Below, piece by piece: positions 6,101 through 6,304 of a stretch of DNA of 6,304 bases. The notes below the pieces were generated by a model. It was not told where the DNA came from. It made no database searches and worked only from the letters and a program-made list of their open reading frames with translations. The position numbers were made by a program, and so were the translations under genes. How positions within the stretch are numbered: position 1 is the first letter of the stretch; each line of letters begins with the position of its first letter. The DNA lies in NCBI GenBank assembly GCA_003696125.1, contig RFHZ01000592.1:1-6304 (forward strand), written 5' to 3'. Source of the DNA: Nitrospinota bacterium. GTDB taxonomy: Bacteria > Tectomicrobia > Entotheonellia > J063.

Positions 6101-6304
6101 GAAGTAGACCAACAATCCATCCCCCAGGTACTGGGCAATATGCCCCTCAAAGCGCTCGATCACCCCAGCACAGGCTGCCTGATATGCCTGGATGACCTCG
6201 CGCAGGTCTTCCGGATCGAGCTGACCAGCCAGTGTGGTCGAATCGACCAGATCACAGAAGAGCACGGTGAGCTGGCGACGTTCCGCGTCGGGAGTGTATA
6301 TTTC
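3152..6304 (-). CDS. Class III nucleotide cyclase / AAA-ATPase / TPR regulator, 5' end cut off
   Basis: 1050 residues are visible; the N-terminus lies beyond the right edge. The frame is open to 6304, and the edge codons read DAERRQLTVLFCDLVDST, a standard family sequence, so the GTG at 6265 is the internal Val and not the start. Domain 1 (visible 1 to about 190) is a class III cyclase: metal-binding Asp18 (FCDLVD) and Asp62 (YLGDGLLVYFGYP), and transition-state Asn139 and Arg143 (PNIAARLQ). Domain 2 (from PLVGRD, about 209, to about 600) is a STAND-like AAA-ATPase with Walker A GEAGIGKSR (239-247) and Walker B VLFILEDLHW (365-374). The rest (about 605-1050) is a TPR array of repeated helical pairs such as AVEYWQRAGQHAIERSAHLEAI. 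Family members are cytoplasmic signalling ATPases whose signals are mostly unknown; many carry a zinc ribbon or SAM domain in front, which would lie outside this window. The usual adenine-specifying Lys and Asp are Gln58 and Leu132 here, so cAMP production cannot be assumed. It ends 223 bp upstream of the methyltransferase on the same strand. Confidence 0.93.
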   Translation of the reverse strand, partial: EIYTPDAERRQLTVLFCDLVDSTTLAGQLDPEDLREVIQAYQAACAGVIERFEGHIAQYLGDGLLVYFGYPQAHEDDARRAVRAGLGMVDALGILNTRLEQEYGVRLAVRVGMHTGLVVVGEMGAGGRQEQLALGETPNIAARLQGLAAPDTVVMGEATYRLVQDAFTTEDYGSHALKGIAGRQQVYRVVQAKGTQRRVEIPDAWRRVPLVGRDTEVMLLRERWAQAKAGQGQVVLLSGEAGIGKSRLVQALKDHIAEEVHTCQECRCSPYHTNSTFFPLLELLRHTLHWHPHDSAEEKLHKLEKTLAQKHLDIKTALPLFTTLLALPLPEDQYTPLPSPSPHQRHQTMDAFLQIMWALTVEHPVLFILEDLHWIDPSTLELLDRLIEQGSTRRLLLVLTCRPTFHPPWPLREHLTFLPLRRVSRHHAEQMVARITGNKPLPAEVLEQIVVKTDGVPLFVEELTKMVLESGWLRETAVGYTLARPLPTLPIPATLHDSLMARLDRLGTAKGMAQLGATIGRQFSYELLQALAPRDESTLQQELGRLVAAELLYQRGVPPHATYLFKHALIQETAYQSLLKSTRQQYHQQIAQVFVARFPETVETQPELVAHHYTEAGLSRQAVEYWQRAGQHAIERSAHLEAIEHLTKGLAVLKALPDTPEHTQQECNLQISLGSALMAAKGWSAPAVEQAYMRARELCQQMGDSPQYFSVLRGLWTFYNVRGKLQAAYELAEQCLTLAQRMPDPVFLLWAHQMLGATLFFRGALPLARTHLEQGIALYDPQQSSSQALRALHATVVSYGNLAEILWCLGYPDQALQRLQQGIALAQEPSRLFSLAYALDLAARLHQFRQEKQITQEKAEAVITIAREQGFPLLLARGTIVRGWSLAAQGQVEEGITQMQEGMEAYRSIEAKVGEVYHRALLAEGYAKRGHPAEGVRILDEILTPGSRLEEHRWESELYRLKGDCLLHLGPEKSAEAASCFQQALDITRRQQAKSLELRAAMSLCRLWQQQGKRRDAYDLLAPIYHWFTEGFETKTLQEAKVLLKALACE

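Overview
The window looks like a mid-GC bacterial chromosome. I lean towards Chloroflexota, possibly a Ktedonobacteria-like lineage. The grounds are a very large nucleotide cyclase/AAA-ATPase/TPR regulator, a Uma2-family nuclease remnant, a LiaI/LiaF-like membrane protein and strong AGGAGG-type ribosome binding sites. No rRNA or single-copy marker is present, so this placement is inference.

Left part (1-1478, + strand): a short edge region without a supported gene is followed by a very clear sigma-70-type promoter (TTGACA, 17 bp, TACAAT). It fires directly at the start codon of a MarR-family regulator (195-686), so that mRNA is probably leaderless. A terminator-like hairpin with a T8 tract closes the MarR gene. 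Next come two tightly coupled genes (4-bp overlap, both with consensus SD): a small two-helix LiaI/LiaF-like membrane protein (733-1002) and a membrane-anchored Spy/CpxP-like LTxxQ protein with a His-rich tail (999-1478). The 12-mer GTTTAGCnnCTA occurs both inside the marR promoter and just upstream of the membrane-protein SD. The simplest reading is a MarR regulator that controls itself and an adjacent envelope-stress gene pair.

Middle (1479-1914): there is no intact gene. Fragments in three different frames together match the C-terminal half of a Uma2-family (DUF820, PD-(D/E)xK-fold) endonuclease, so this is a frameshifted, 5'-truncated pseudogene. Its end lies in a perfect 13-bp inverted repeat positioned as the 3' hairpin of the gene converging from the right.

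Right part (1915-6304, - strand): an O-methyltransferase of the dimerising, SAM-dependent type (1915-2928) is preceded by a tiny leader ORF whose stop overlaps its start (TGATG). Upstream of it on the same strand is a large class III nucleotide cyclase/AAA-ATPase/TPR protein (3152 to beyond 6304) whose N-terminus lies outside the window. The cyclase keeps its metal and transition-state residues but lacks both classical adenine-specifying residues. The methyltransferase and cyclase may be co-transcribed or independent; the 223-bp gap holds only weak hairpins.

No unmistakably new system is present. The items most worth a second look are the MarR operator pair with the leaderless start, the coupled leader ORF and the decayed Uma2 gene.
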